DNA of 64,000 bases from JAKPBU01 sp964425695 (GCA_964425695.1 CAYRNF010000005.1:91713-155712); one strand, 5' to 3'. Shown: positions 8,725 through 18,340, counted from the first letter of the stretch. Program-made: numbers and translations. Notes: generated by a model not told the origin, from the sequence alone.

Positions 8725-9765
8725 TCACGCGCCTGCTTCCGCTACCGCCCGCGCGCGACGCGCCCGCCACGCGCTGCGCAACGCGCGCATGGCCGGGCGT
8801 TCGACGCACGCGCCCAGGAGCGCCGCCAGTGCCAGCACCAGCGCGAACGCCAGCGCGATCGCCGCGCCCGGCGCGGCGCCCGCCGCCTCCAGGCGCTGGA
8901 TCAGCGCATAGCCGATCGCCTGGTGCAGCAGGTACAGCGCGTACGACGTGGTCCCCAGCCAGACCAGCGGAGGCGCGGCCAGCCAGCGCAGCCGGCCGGA
9001 GGCGAACAGGCCGAACACCGCGCAGCACGCCAGCGCCACCAGCACCAGCACCGGCGGGCCTTCCAGCGCGATCGCGGCCAGGCACAGCGCCATCAGCGCA
9101 AGGTCCGCGTGAGGCCGGCGGTCCGGGCGCGACCAGAGCCGGTAGAACAGGATGCCCAGCGCGAAGAACGGGATGTGCCGCACGATCAGGAGCTCGCGCA
9201 CCGCGTACGAGAAATGCATGTGGTGCTGCACGCTCTCGGCATGGCCCACCGCCAGCGCCAGCCACCCCACGATGATCCAGCGCACCTGCGACAGCAGGCC
9301 CAGCATGTACCAGCCGAGCATCTGCGCGTAGAAGAACAGTTCCACCTGCAGCGTCCAGTACGACCCGTCCAGGTGCTCGGCGCCCAGGAACTGCTGCAGC
9401 ATGGTGGCGTTCAGCAGCAGGTCGCGCAGCGGCAACCGCTGCTGCGGCATGCCGATGGCGTAGACCACCGCGGCGGTCAGCGCCACAGCGCCCCAGTACG
9501 CCGGGAACAGGCGCGAGAAGCGCGAGACCACGAAATCCATCGCCCCGCGCGTGCGCTCCAGGGTCATGAAGATCACGAAGCCGCTGATCAGGAAGAACAG
9601 GTGCACGCCGTAGTCGCCGGCGGGAAACCCGTAGGCGAGCGGCGCGCTGTGCCCCACCTGCGCGCCGTACTGGGTCGTGTAGTGGAACGCCACCACCGAC
9701 AGCGCAGCCAGCCCGCGCAGCGCATCGAGCTCCACCAGTCGATCCGCTGCCCCGCGCTGCACCAC
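8725..9765 (-). CDS. Acyltransferase-3 family (OafA-like) membrane O-acyltransferase
   Basis: A 346-residue integral membrane protein opening with ELDALRGLAALSVVAFHYTT, the R/H-containing first-helix motif of the acyltransferase_3 family (OafA, NodX, WecH). FFLISGFVIFMTLERT and FSRLFPAYW, both typical, follow. These proteins transfer acetyl or other short acyl groups from acyl-CoA to sugar hydroxyls across the inner membrane. It is co-transcribed with the methyltransferase and diverges from a GT4 glycosyltransferase over a 131-base gap. It suggests that the exported glycan is O-acylated. Confidence 0.88.
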   Translation of the reverse strand: MVQRGAADRLVELDALRGLAALSVVAFHYTTQYGAQVGHSAPLAYGFPAGDYGVHLFFLISGFVIFMTLERTRGAMDFVVSRFSRLFPAYWGAVALTAAVVYAIGMPQQRLPLRDLLLNATMLQQFLGAEHLDGSYWTLQVELFFYAQMLGWYMLGLLSQVRWIIVGWLALAVGHAESVQHHMHFSYAVRELLIVRHIPFFALGILFYRLWSRPDRRPHADLALMALCLAAIALEGPPVLVLVALACCAVFGLFASGRLRWLAAPPLVWLGTTSYALYLLHQAIGYALIQRLEAAGAAPGAAIALAFALVLALAALLGACVERPAMRALRSAWRARRARAVAEAGA

Positions 9766-9869
9766 GCTCGCTCCCGTTGAAGACTTCCACCGCCCAGAAC
9801 GTGTCGCGCCCGCGCGTCAGGCCACCGGGCCGCGGATGCCGGCCGTGCATGCGCGCGCAAGGGCATGGC

Positions 9870-9875
9870 TAGAAT
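9870..9875 (+). promoter_or_regulatory. Possible -10 box of the GT4 glycosyltransferase
   Basis: TAGAAT (5 of 6 to TATAAT) lies 21 bases before the ATG at 9897 in a divergent intergenic gap. No good -35 hexamer is seen at the right distance, so it is only a candidate. Confidence 0.3.
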
Positions 9876-9896
9876 CCGGCTTCGCACGGGGGCCGC

Positions 9897-11051
9897 ATGC
9901 GCATCCAGGTCGTCACTTCACAGTTCCCCATCGCCGGCGAGCCCAGCCGCGGCCGCCCGGTGCTGCAGACCGTGCGCGAACTGGCGCGCATCGCGCACGT
10001 GCAGGTGCTGTGCCCGGTGGCCACCTACCCGCGCTGGGCCCGGCCGCGCAGCTACCTGTACCGCGAGCCCGGTCCCGCCGACGCGAGTCGCGGCCTGGAT
10101 GTGCGCTACCTGCCCTACGCGGCACTGCCCGCGGTCTCCCGGCCGTTCAACGGTGCAGCCTGCGCGCGAGCGCTGCAGGCGCCGGTGCGGGCGTTCCGCC
10201 CCGACGTGGTGCTGTCGTACTGGCTCTACCCGGACGCCTACGGCGCCCTGCGCGCGGCGCGGAGCGCCGGCGTGCCCCTGGTCGCCGGCGCGCGCGGCTC
10301 GGACCTGCGCGTGCGCGACGCGTTGAGCCGCCTGCTCACGCGTCCGGTGGTGCGCCGTGCGGCGCGCCTGCTGGTGGTCAGCGAAGACCTGGGCCGCGTG
10401 GCCTGCCAGCGCTACGGCGCCGATCCGGGGCGCGTGCGCGTGATTCCCAACGGCTGCGATGCGGCGATCTTCCGGCCGCGGGCGCGCGCCGACGCGCGTG
10501 CCGCGCTGGGCGTGCCCGCAGATGCGCGGCTGGTCGCCTACGTGGGCCGGCTGGTACCCGAAAAGGGCCTGCGCGAACTGGCCGATGCGGTGCAGTCGCT
10601 GGCGGCATCCGACCCGCGCGTGCAGCTGGTGCTGGTGGGTGACGGCCCGATGCGCGCCGAGCTGGACACGCGCCTGCAGGCGCTGGGCGCGCGCGCGCGC
10701 ATGGCTGGCGCCCAGCCGCCCGAAGCGGTGGCGCAGTGGATGGCCGCGGCCGACCTGGTCACCCTGCCCAGCTATTCCGAAGGCCACCCCAACGTGCTGG
10801 TCGAAGCGCTGGCCTGCGGGCGGCCGGTGGTGGCGACACCGGTGGGCGGGATACCCGAAGTGGTCGATGCCGCCAGCGGCGTGCTGGTGCCGCCGCGCGA
10901 CGCCGGCGCGCTGGCCGATGCCCTGCGCGAGGTGCTCGAGCGCACTTGGGACGAGGCCGCACTGGCGGCGCGCTTCTCGCGCGGATGGGACCAGGTCGCC
11001 GCGGACACCCTGCGTGCATGCCAGGAAGCGATGGCCACCGGGCGCGCGTGA
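9897..11051 (+). CDS. Glycosyltransferase family 4
   Basis: A 384-residue retaining GT-B enzyme. The N-terminal domain begins MRIQVVTSQFPIAGEP with a glycine/proline acceptor loop; the C-terminal domain has VAYVGRLVPEKGLRELADAV and the donor-binding E-x7-E segment SEGHPNVLVEALACGRPVVA. It resembles the sugar transferases found with exosortase-A/EPS loci, but that assignment is by context only. It has its own upstream gap with a candidate -10 box and is followed by a 164-base spacer before the asparagine-synthase gene. Confidence 0.88.
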   Translation: MRIQVVTSQFPIAGEPSRGRPVLQTVRELARIAHVQVLCPVATYPRWARPRSYLYREPGPADASRGLDVRYLPYAALPAVSRPFNGAACARALQAPVRAFRPDVVLSYWLYPDAYGALRAARSAGVPLVAGARGSDLRVRDALSRLLTRPVVRRAARLLVVSEDLGRVACQRYGADPGRVRVIPNGCDAAIFRPRARADARAALGVPADARLVAYVGRLVPEKGLRELADAVQSLAASDPRVQLVLVGDGPMRAELDTRLQALGARARMAGAQPPEAVAQWMAAADLVTLPSYSEGHPNVLVEALACGRPVVATPVGGIPEVVDAASGVLVPPRDAGALADALREVLERTWDEAALAARFSRGWDQVAADTLRACQEAMATGRA

Positions 11052-11060
11052 GCCACCTTG

Positions 11061-11084
11061 GTAGAAGCGGCTTCAACCGCGACC
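11061..11084 (+). repeat. Dispersed intergenic repeat (GTAGRAGCGGCTTC type)
   Basis: A 24-base element beginning GTAGAAGCGGCTTCAACCGC with its own short dyad (GCGGCTT/AACCGC). The same core occurs twice more in this window near 32.9 kb. Short palindromic units of this form are common between genes in Xanthomonadaceae. The rest of the 11,052-11,215 spacer holds no gene that can be supported. Confidence 0.6.
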
Positions 11085-11215
11085 GGTGCGTTGCGTCGCC
11101 AACCTCCGAGTCGTTCGCTGCGCGACCCTGCGCCGGGCGTGGCGGAACCCGCCCCCGTTTTGCGTTGTGACTGGTTCGAGGCTGCCAACCGGCGGCGAAC
11201 GGGAGCGCCACCGGC

Positions 11216-13207
11216 GTGTGTGGAATCGCAGGATTCAGCGGACCCGACGTCGAACCCGGCGCGGCGCGGCCGCTGCTGGCACGGATGATCGGCACCCTGG
11301 CCCACCGCGGCCCGGACGGCTTCGGGTTCCACGCCGCACCCGGCGTGGGCCTGGCCCATGCGCGCCTGTCGATCATCGACCTGGCCACCGGTGACCAGCC
11401 GATCCACAACCCGCGCCGCGACGTGTGGACGGTATTCAACGGCGAGATCTTCAACTACGTGGAGCTGCGCGCGGAGCTGGAAGCCGCCGGCCACGTGTTC
11501 TACACCCGGTCCGACACCGAGGTGATCGTGCACCTGTACGAGCGCCACGGCGATGCGTTCGTGGAGCACCTCAACGGGCAGTTCGCGATCGCGCTGTGGG
11601 ACGCGCGCCGGCAGCGCCTGCTGCTGGCCCGCGACCGCACCGGCATCCGGCCGCTGTTCCACGTGCGGGCGCAGGGGCGCACCTGGTTCGCGTCGGAACC
11701 CAAGGCGCTGCTGGCGGTGCTGCCGCAGTGCGCGTCGCTGGATCCGCTGGGCCTGGTGCAGACCCTGTCCACGTGGTCGGCGGTCGAACCGCACACCGTG
11801 TATCGCGACGTGCACAGCCTGCCGCCGGGCCATCTGCTGGCGGTGGAGCGCGATGGCCGCGAAACGCTGACCCGCTACTGGGACTGGACGTTTCCCGATG
11901 CGTGCGACACCACGCCAGCGCGCTACCCCGGCAGCGTCGAGGATGCCGCCGCGGAGCTGCGTACGCTGCTGGTGGACGCGGTGCGCCTGCAGCTGCGTGC
12001 CGACGTGCCGGTGGGCGCGTACCTCAGCGGAGGGCTGGACTCATCCGGCATCGTCGCCATGATCCGCGGCTTCACCGACACCCCGGTGCGTACGTTCTCG
12101 GTGGCGTTCGAGGACGGCGAGTTCGACGAAAGCGAACACCAGCTGGCCATGGTGCGCCACCTGGGCACCGACCACACCACGCTGCGCTGCTCGCGCACCG
12201 ACATCGGTTTGGCGTTCCCGCGCTTCATGCGCCATGCCGAGACCCCGGTGCTGCGCACCGCGCCGGTGCCGCTGATGCTGCTGTCGGGCAGCGTGCGGGC
12301 GCACGGCTACAAGGTGGTGCTGACCGGCGAAGGCGCGGACGAGGTGTTCGGCGGCTACGACCTGTTCAAGGAAGCCAAGGTGCGCCGTTTCTGGGCGCGG
12401 CAGCCGGACTCGCGGCTGCGCCCGCGCCTGCTCGAGCGGCTGTACGGCTACCTGCCCAACTCGCCGGTGCGCAACCCCGCGTTCGCGCAGTCGTTCTTCG
12501 GGCAGGGGCTGGAACACATCGGCCGGCCGGTGTTCGCGCACGTGCCGCGCTGGACCACGTCGCAGCGCGCGCTGGCGTTCCTCTCGCCGGAGCTGCGCGC
12601 GTCGGTGGGCGGCTGGGATCCGCTGGCCGGCATCGAGGCGACCCTGCCCAAGGGCATCGCCCGCTGGAGCCCGCTGGCGCAGGACCAGTACGTGGAAGCC
12701 AAGTCGCTGCTGGCGGGCTACCTGCTGTCCGCGCAGGGCGACCGCGTGGCCATGGCCAACTCCATCGAGGGCCGCGTGCCCTACCTGGACCATCGGGTAG
12801 TGGAATTCGCCAGCCGCCTGCCGCCCAGCTGGAAGATCCGCGGACTCACCGAGAAATACCTGCTGCGCAAGGCGCTGGCCGACCTGCTGCCGCCGGCGAT
12901 CGCCACGCGCACCAAGCAGCCCTACCGCGCGCCGGACAGCCAGAGCTTCTTCGTGGACGGCCGGCCTCTGGACTACGTGGACGACTTGCTCTCCCCCGCG
13001 CGCATCCGCGCCGCGGGCTATTTCGACGCGGCGGCGGTGACCCGCCTGTTCGACAAGGCGCGCGCCGGCCGCGCGACCGGTTTCGCCGACAACCAGGCCT
13101 TCGTCGGGGTGCTCTCCACCATGCTGGTGCACGCAGGACTGGGCGCCGCGGGTCATGCATGCGCCGACGCGGCCGCCGCGCCGCAGGCCCAGGAGTGCGC
13201 CGCTTGA
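11216..13207 (+). CDS. asnB: Asparagine synthase (glutamine-hydrolysing) family amidotransferase
   Basis: A 663-residue class II amidotransferase. Cys2 directly follows the start (MCGIAGFSG), as needed for the N-terminal glutaminase nucleophile; NGEIFNYVELR and the glutamine-binding HRGPDG are present. The synthetase half has the ATP pyrophosphatase loop YLSGGLDSSGIVAMI and GEGADEVFGGYD. Enzymes of this family either make asparagine or, in exopolysaccharide loci, amidate a sugar acid or an amino-acid substituent. Its position between glycosyltransferase and methyltransferase genes favours a role in the locus, but a free-standing asparagine synthetase role cannot be excluded. Confidence 0.88.
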   Translation: MCGIAGFSGPDVEPGAARPLLARMIGTLAHRGPDGFGFHAAPGVGLAHARLSIIDLATGDQPIHNPRRDVWTVFNGEIFNYVELRAELEAAGHVFYTRSDTEVIVHLYERHGDAFVEHLNGQFAIALWDARRQRLLLARDRTGIRPLFHVRAQGRTWFASEPKALLAVLPQCASLDPLGLVQTLSTWSAVEPHTVYRDVHSLPPGHLLAVERDGRETLTRYWDWTFPDACDTTPARYPGSVEDAAAELRTLLVDAVRLQLRADVPVGAYLSGGLDSSGIVAMIRGFTDTPVRTFSVAFEDGEFDESEHQLAMVRHLGTDHTTLRCSRTDIGLAFPRFMRHAETPVLRTAPVPLMLLSGSVRAHGYKVVLTGEGADEVFGGYDLFKEAKVRRFWARQPDSRLRPRLLERLYGYLPNSPVRNPAFAQSFFGQGLEHIGRPVFAHVPRWTTSQRALAFLSPELRASVGGWDPLAGIEATLPKGIARWSPLAQDQYVEAKSLLAGYLLSAQGDRVAMANSIEGRVPYLDHRVVEFASRLPPSWKIRGLTEKYLLRKALADLLPPAIATRTKQPYRAPDSQSFFVDGRPLDYVDDLLSPARIRAAGYFDAAAVTRLFDKARAGRATGFADNQAFVGVLSTMLVHAGLGAAGHACADAAAAPQAQECAA

Positions 13208-13223
13208 ATCCGGGGGAAAGCGC

Positions 13224-14162
13224 ATGCACTGGCGCCTGAAGGGCCTGGCGCAGAAGGCGCTGGGCGTGCTGCCCGGCGGACAGGCCCTGCATTACCGCCT
13301 GCAGCGGCGCCTCGGCGGACTGCGCGATTTCCGCCGCGAGTTCGACAGCAAGGTCGAGGACTGGACGATCATGGCCCGCCACCTGCGCGACGCGGGCCTG
13401 TCGCTGCCCGGGGCACGCTGTTTCGAACTGGGCACCGGCTGGTACCCCACCTTTCCGCTGGCCTGCACCATGGCGGGCGCGGCGCGCGTGGACACGTTCG
13501 ATCTCAACCCGCACCTCAAGGGCGACCTGGTGCGGGCCTGCGTGCTCGCACTCGGCGACCACGTGGAGGCCATCGCCGAGGCGGCAGGCGTCGAGCCTGC
13601 GCAGGTCGCGCAGCGCCACGCGGCGCTGTGCGAAGCGCTGCAGTGCATGGACGACCCGCGCGACCTGGGCACGCTCAGCGCCGGCGTGATCCGCTACCAC
13701 GCGCCGGCCGACGCCACGCGCACGGCCCTGGCGGACGGCTCGGTGGACGTGGCGTTCTCCAACAGCGTGCTCGAGCACGTGCCGGCGGACGCGCTGGCGC
13801 CGCTGTACCGCGAAGCCATGCGCGTGCTGCGTCCGGGCGGGCTGATGTTCCACTCCGTCAACTGCGGCGACCACTACGCCTACGTGGACCGGGGCGTGCA
13901 CCAGCTCAACTACCTGCGCTACGGCGACCGCGCGTGGTCGCTGTGGAACAACGCCTTCCTGTACCAGAACCGGCTGCGCGTGGACGCGTTCCTGGACACC
14001 GCGCGCGATGCCGGTTTCGACCTGGTGCTGGACACCTCGAACACGCGCCCGGAACGTCTGGCGCAGCTGCAGGCGATGCCCGTGCATCCGCGCTTCGCGC
14101 ACGTGCCGCCGGAACGGCTGTGCATCACCACGGTGGACTTCATCGGCCGCAAGCCGTCCTAG
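13224..14162 (+). CDS. SAM-dependent methyltransferase with atypical motif I
   Basis: A 312-residue protein starting MHWRLKGLAQKALG after a strong GGGGGAAAG site. Residues 60-75 contain CFELGTGWYPTFPL, a motif-I variant (ELGTG), followed by DTFDLNPHL and, after an insertion, DVAFSNSVLEHVPADAL and MRVLRPGGLMFHS. The insertion between motifs II and IV (about 60 residues) is unusual for a class I methyltransferase. It lies 16 bases after asnB on the same strand and is probably co-transcribed. Target unknown; a role in modifying a glycan or lipid precursor is an inference from location. Confidence 0.72.
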   Translation: MHWRLKGLAQKALGVLPGGQALHYRLQRRLGGLRDFRREFDSKVEDWTIMARHLRDAGLSLPGARCFELGTGWYPTFPLACTMAGAARVDTFDLNPHLKGDLVRACVLALGDHVEAIAEAAGVEPAQVAQRHAALCEALQCMDDPRDLGTLSAGVIRYHAPADATRTALADGSVDVAFSNSVLEHVPADALAPLYREAMRVLRPGGLMFHSVNCGDHYAYVDRGVHQLNYLRYGDRAWSLWNNAFLYQNRLRVDAFLDTARDAGFDLVLDTSNTRPERLAQLQAMPVHPRFAHVPPERLCITTVDFIGRKPS

Positions 14163-14271
14163 CGGTCATCTGCGCCAGCGTGTCGCCGGGGATGCGGACA
14201 AGGCCATCGCGGCACAGCGCAGGCCGGCCCGTCGGTGCAACGCATCGCGAAGCGGTGCGCTGCACGCGACC

Positions 14272-15495
14272 CTAGGGCGCTGCCGCGGGCGCGAGCCTGA
14301 GCAGTTTGCCGGCCTCGGCGTCCACCAGCAGCCAGATCGCGCCGTCAGGGCCCTCGCGCACGTCGCGGATACGCTCGCCGCGCGATTGCAGCAGCCGTTC
14401 TTCGTGCACCACGCGGTCGCCTTCCAGTTCCAGGCGGATCAACTCGCCGCTGGCCAGCGCGCCCAGGAACAGGTTGCCGCGCCACGCCGGAATCGCCTTG
14501 CCGCTGTAGAACAGCATGCCGCTCAGGCCGGGCGACTTGGGCCACACGTGGTGGGGCGGCTGCATCCCCGGCGCGGTCCGGCCCACCGAGCCGGGCACCG
14601 GCTGCCCGCTGTAGTCCACCCCATGGGTCACCACGGGCCAGCCATGGTTGGCGCCGGCCTGCGGGATGTTGAGTTCGTCGCCGCCCATCGGGCCGTGCTC
14701 GCTGGTCCAGACCTGGCGCGTACGCGGATGCAGCGCGGCGCCCTGCATGTTGCGGTGCCCGTACGACCAGATTTCGGGACGCGCGTCCTTGCGCCCCACG
14801 AACGGATTGTCGGCCGGGATGCGTCCGTCCGCGTGGATGCGCACCAGCTTGCCCTGCAGCTTGTCCAGCTGCTGCGCGGCTTCCGGCGCGGTGCGGTTGT
14901 CGCCGGTGGTGACGAACAGGTGGCCGGCATCGTCGAACACCAGGCGGGCACCGACGTGGGTGCCGGCGGACAGCTTGGGTTCCTGCCGGTAGATCACGTC
15001 CACGTCGACCAGCGCGTTGCCCTGCAGGCGCCCGCGCGCCACCGCCGTGCCGCACACGTTGCCGCGCAGGCTGGGCTCGGCGTAGGCCAGGTACACCAGG
15101 CCGTCGCGCGCGAAGTCCGGCGACAGCGCGACATCGAGCAGACCGGCCTGGCCGTCGGCGAAGACGCGCGGCACGCCGGAGATCGGCGCCGAGACGCTGC
15201 CGTCGCGGCCGATGCGGCGCAAGCGCCCGGGACGCTCGGTCACCAGCATGTCGCCCCCGGGCAGGAACGCCAGGCTCCACGGGTGCTGCAGGCCCGTCAC
15301 CACCTCGGTGACGGTGAACGCCGCGTCCTGCGACGCATGCGCCTGCGGCGCGGGCTGCGCCACCGCGCGCGGCTCGGCCGCCGGGGGCTCCGGTGCACCG
15401 CGCTGGCACGCCGCCAGCGCGGCGGCGATGCACAGCGCGGCGATCAGGCGGCGCGGCTGGGTTTGCAGGCGGATCGGCATGCGCTCGGGTCTCAT
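14272..15495 (-). CDS. PQQ-dependent sugar dehydrogenase-like lipoprotein (soluble glucose dehydrogenase/YliI family)
   Basis: A 407-residue protein with an N-terminal lipoprotein signal ending in LAAC (Cys30). The mature part is a six-bladed beta-propeller of the GdhB/YliI (aldose sugar dehydrogenase) family: LQHPWSLAFLPGGDMLVTER near the start, then GTHVGARLVFD, TGDNRTAP and SYGHRNMQGAALHP, where family members bind PQQ and calcium. It would oxidise aldoses at the periplasmic face of a membrane. It diverges from the acyl carrier protein gene; whether it belongs functionally to the glycan locus is unknown. Confidence 0.85.
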   Translation of the reverse strand: MRPERMPIRLQTQPRRLIAALCIAAALAACQRGAPEPPAAEPRAVAQPAPQAHASQDAAFTVTEVVTGLQHPWSLAFLPGGDMLVTERPGRLRRIGRDGSVSAPISGVPRVFADGQAGLLDVALSPDFARDGLVYLAYAEPSLRGNVCGTAVARGRLQGNALVDVDVIYRQEPKLSAGTHVGARLVFDDAGHLFVTTGDNRTAPEAAQQLDKLQGKLVRIHADGRIPADNPFVGRKDARPEIWSYGHRNMQGAALHPRTRQVWTSEHGPMGGDELNIPQAGANHGWPVVTHGVDYSGQPVPGSVGRTAPGMQPPHHVWPKSPGLSGMLFYSGKAIPAWRGNLFLGALASGELIRLELEGDRVVHEERLLQSRGERIRDVREGPDGAIWLLVDAEAGKLLRLAPAAAP

Positions 15496-15598
15496 GGAAG
15501 CGTTGTCCCGCGTGGAGTTAGCGACGTAGTGGCGTAACGCGCCGGCTGGCCGCGCCAGGCCGCGTTCGACGTTCAGCATGGCTGACACGGGGAAAACC

Positions 15599-15844
15599 AT
15601 GCAACGACTCGCCATCAAGCGCTACCTGCTGAAGAACTTCCTGTTCACCGACGACGAGAACGCGATCGACGATGGCGAATCGCTGATCCGCAAGGGCATC
15701 CTGGATTCCACCGGCATCCACGAACTGGTGATGTTCATCGAGGACGAGTACGGCATCGCCGTCGCGCCCGAGGAGATGGTGCCGGACAACTTCGACAGCA
15801 TCGAAGCGGTGGACGCGTTCGTCACCCGCAAGCGGGGCGGCTGA
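15599..15844 (+). CDS. Acyl carrier protein
   Basis: An 81-residue acidic protein with the phosphopantetheine attachment motif in LIRKGILDSTGIHELVMF; Ser37 of DST is the likely 4'-phosphopantetheine site. The start at 15,599 follows ACGGGGAAAAC; an in-frame ATG at 15,578 would add seven residues. It sits 7 bases ahead of an acyl-AMP ligase, with which it presumably pairs: the ligase would load an acyl or aminoacyl group onto this carrier. Similar ACP-ligase pairs occur in exosortase-A-type exopolysaccharide loci. It is clearly not the housekeeping AcpP, which is shorter, more acidic and linked to fab genes. Confidence 0.87.
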   Translation: MQRLAIKRYLLKNFLFTDDENAIDDGESLIRKGILDSTGIHELVMFIEDEYGIAVAPEEMVPDNFDSIEAVDAFVTRKRGG

Positions 15845-15851
15845 GCGCGCG

Positions 15852-17354
15852 GTGCGCACGCTGCCGGCCCAGCTCGAAGCCCACGCCCGCGCCGCGCCGC
15901 AACGCGTCGCGCTGGTCGACGGCGCGCGCCGCATCGGCTATGCGCAGCTGTGGGAGCAGTGCCTGGCGTTCGCGCACGCGCTGCGGGAGCGCGGGCTGGT
16001 GTCGGGCGAGCGCGTCGGCATCGTGCTGCCCAACCGCGCCGAGGCGGTAGTGGCGCTGTACGGCACGTGGCTTGCCGGTGGCGTTGCGGTACCGCTCAAC
16101 GTGCAGGCGCGCGAGCGCGACCTGTCGCCGTGGCTTGCGCACTGCGGTGCGCGGCACGTGGTGCACGAAGCCGGCCACGCCGACGCGCTGGCGGCGCTGC
16201 GCGCGCAGCCGGCGGCGCCGGTGGCCTGGCCGCTCGAACCGGGCGAACCCATCGCCTCCGGGCTGCCGGCGGGTGCCTGCGCGCCGCAGGATCCGGCTTC
16301 GCCCGCGCTGATCCTGTACACCTCCGGCACCACCGGAGATCCGAAGGGCGTGACCCTCTCGTACGCCAACCTGCTGGCCAATGCGCGGGCGGTGGCCGCC
16401 TACCTGCAGCTGGACGGGTCCGACAGCGTGCTGGGCATGCTGCCGTTCTACTACGCGTACGGGGCCTCGGTGCTGCACACGCACCTGCTGCGCGGCGCGC
16501 GCGTGGTGATCGCATCGAACCAGCTGTTTCCCCATGCGCTGATGCAGGCCGTGTCGCGCGAACGCGTGACCGGCCTGTCCGGGGTGCCGTCCACGTTCGC
16601 GCTGCTGCTGGATCGCCTGGACCTGGCCGCGTACGACCTGTCGGCGCTGCGCTACCTGACCCAGGCCGGCGGCGCGATGACCCCGGCGCTCACCGCGCGC
16701 CTGCGCGCCGCGCTGCCCGGCCCGCGGCTGTTCGTGATGTACGGCCAGACCGAGGCGACCTCGCGGCTAACGTGGCTGCCGCCAGAAATGCTGGATTCCA
16801 AGCCCGGCTCGGTGGGCGTGCCCATCGAAGGCGTGCGGTTGCGGATCGTGCGCGAGGACGGCTCGCCGGCCGCGCACGACGAGGAAGGCGAGGTCGAGGC
16901 GTGCGGCCCCGGCGTGATGCTGGGGTATTGGAACGCGCCCGACGCCACGGCCGCGGTGCTGCGCGAAGGCTGGCTGCGCACCGGCGACCTGGGCCGGATC
17001 GACGCGGACGGCTTCCTCTACCTGGCCGGGCGCCGCAGCGACATGATCAAGACCGGCGCGCATCGCGTGCATCCTGGCGACATCGAGGAAGCCATCGCCG
17101 AACTGTCTGCGGTGTCCGAAGTCGCCGTGGTCGGCTTTCCGGACGACGTGCTCGGCCAGGTGCCCAAGGCGTTCGTGGTGCTGCGCGAGGCGGCTTCGTC
17201 CGCGCACGAGATGGCCATCAAGGCGCACTGCCGCGCGCGCCTGGCGCCCTACAAGATCCCCCGCTTCGTCGAATTCGTGGACGCGCTTCCCAGGACCGCT
17301 TCCGGGAAAGTGCGCCGCATCGCCCTCACACCGCCCATGGCCACCGCCGCATGA
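15852..17354 (+). CDS. Acyl-AMP/acyl-CoA ligase (ANL superfamily), exopolysaccharide-locus type
   Basis: A 500-residue adenylate-forming enzyme starting at GTG. The signature P-loop is LILYTSGTTGDPKGVTLS (about 152-169), the acyl-pocket/A5 motif YGQTEATSRL, the A7 motif WLRTGDLGRID and the C-terminal catalytic lysine region RTASGKVRR. It activates a carboxylate with ATP and transfers it to CoA or, more likely here, to the ACP encoded 7 bases upstream. The gene ends in an ATGA overlap with the NAD-synthase-like gene, so the two are co-translated. Its substrate could be a fatty acid or an amino acid; sequence reading does not decide. Confidence 0.88.
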   Translation: MRTLPAQLEAHARAAPQRVALVDGARRIGYAQLWEQCLAFAHALRERGLVSGERVGIVLPNRAEAVVALYGTWLAGGVAVPLNVQARERDLSPWLAHCGARHVVHEAGHADALAALRAQPAAPVAWPLEPGEPIASGLPAGACAPQDPASPALILYTSGTTGDPKGVTLSYANLLANARAVAAYLQLDGSDSVLGMLPFYYAYGASVLHTHLLRGARVVIASNQLFPHALMQAVSRERVTGLSGVPSTFALLLDRLDLAAYDLSALRYLTQAGGAMTPALTARLRAALPGPRLFVMYGQTEATSRLTWLPPEMLDSKPGSVGVPIEGVRLRIVREDGSPAAHDEEGEVEACGPGVMLGYWNAPDATAAVLREGWLRTGDLGRIDADGFLYLAGRRSDMIKTGAHRVHPGDIEEAIAELSAVSEVAVVGFPDDVLGQVPKAFVVLREAASSAHEMAIKAHCRARLAPYKIPRFVEFVDALPRTASGKVRRIALTPPMATAA

Positions 17355-18340
17355 CCGCACTCGACTGGACCGTCCTCGACCTGGACTATGCGCAGGAAGC
17401 CGCACGCATCGGCGAACGCCTGCGCCAAGCCCTGGGCCGCACCCTGCACCGCCGCGGGCTGGTGGTCGCCATCTCCGGCGGCATCGACAGCTCCACCTGC
17501 GCGGCGCTGGCGGTGCACGCGCTGGGGCCGTCGCGCGTGTTCGGGCTGGTCCTGCCCGAGCGCGACTCGTCCGACGACAGCGCGGTGCGCGCCGGCATCC
17601 TGGCCAGGCACCTTGGGATCCGCACCGAAACGGTCGACATCGCGCCGGCGCTGGAAGCCATCGGCTGCTACCGCTCGCGCGATGCGGCGGTTCGCAACGC
17701 ACTGCCGGAGTATGGCGATGGCTGGAAGTTCAAGATCGTGATCGACGGCGGCATCGAAGGCCGGGTGAACCGGTTCCGCCTGGTCGCCGAAGCCCCGGAC
17801 GGCACGCCGCACGAGCGCGACCTGGCGCTGGGCGACTACCTGACGATCGTCGCCGCCACCAACTTCAAGCAGCGCATCCGCAAGACGCTGGAGTACTTCC
17901 ACGCGGACCGCCTGAACTACGCCGTGGTGGGCACGCCCAACCGGCTCGAGTACGACCAGGGCTTCTTCGTGAAGAACGGCGACGGCTCCGCCGACGTCAA
18001 GCCGATCGCGCACCTGTACAAGTCGCAGGTCTATGCCATGGCCCGCCACCTGGGCCTGCCCGAGCGCGTCTGCGCGGCCGTGCCCACCACCGACACCTAC
18101 AGCCTGGCGCAGGGCCAGGACGAGTTCTATTTCGCCCTGCCCTATCGGCAGATGGATCTGGCGCTGTGGGCGCTGAACCACGACGTGCCCGCGGAACAGC
18201 TCGCCGGCGCGCTCGGCATCCCCGAGCCGCAGGCGCTGGCGATCTACGACGACATCCGCAACAAGCGCCGCACCACCCGCTACCTGCACATGCCGCCGGT
18301 ACTGGCCGGCGAGGTGGACGAGCTGGAGCAGGCGCACTGA
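17351..18340 (+). CDS. NAD-synthase-like ATP-dependent amide ligase
   Basis: A 329-residue N-type ATP pyrophosphatase with the PP-loop SGGIDSS at residues 42-48 and the NadE-like blocks VVGTPNRLEYDQGFFVKNGDGSADVKPI (split here by its acceptor loop) and LYKSQVYAMARHLGLPERV. NadE amidates nicotinate adenine dinucleotide through an adenylate using ammonia. This copy has an extra segment around residues 130-165 and lies between an acyl-AMP ligase (ATGA overlap) and a GNAT-like gene (TGATG overlap). That context points to amidation of a dedicated acyl or sugar-acid intermediate and not to general NAD synthesis, but a NadE role is not excluded because the true nadE is not in view. Confidence 0.8.
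   Translation: MTALDWTVLDLDYAQEAARIGERLRQALGRTLHRRGLVVAISGGIDSSTCAALAVHALGPSRVFGLVLPERDSSDDSAVRAGILARHLGIRTETVDIAPALEAIGCYRSRDAAVRNALPEYGDGWKFKIVIDGGIEGRVNRFRLVAEAPDGTPHERDLALGDYLTIVAATNFKQRIRKTLEYFHADRLNYAVVGTPNRLEYDQGFFVKNGDGSADVKPIAHLYKSQVYAMARHLGLPERVCAAVPTTDTYSLAQGQDEFYFALPYRQMDLALWALNHDVPAEQLAGALGIPEPQALAIYDDIRNKRRTTRYLHMPPVLAGEVDELEQAH

Noticed and set aside
15496..15598. A possible operator between the sugar dehydrogenase and the ACP gene
   Set aside because: No convincing dyad or promoter boxes could be identified.
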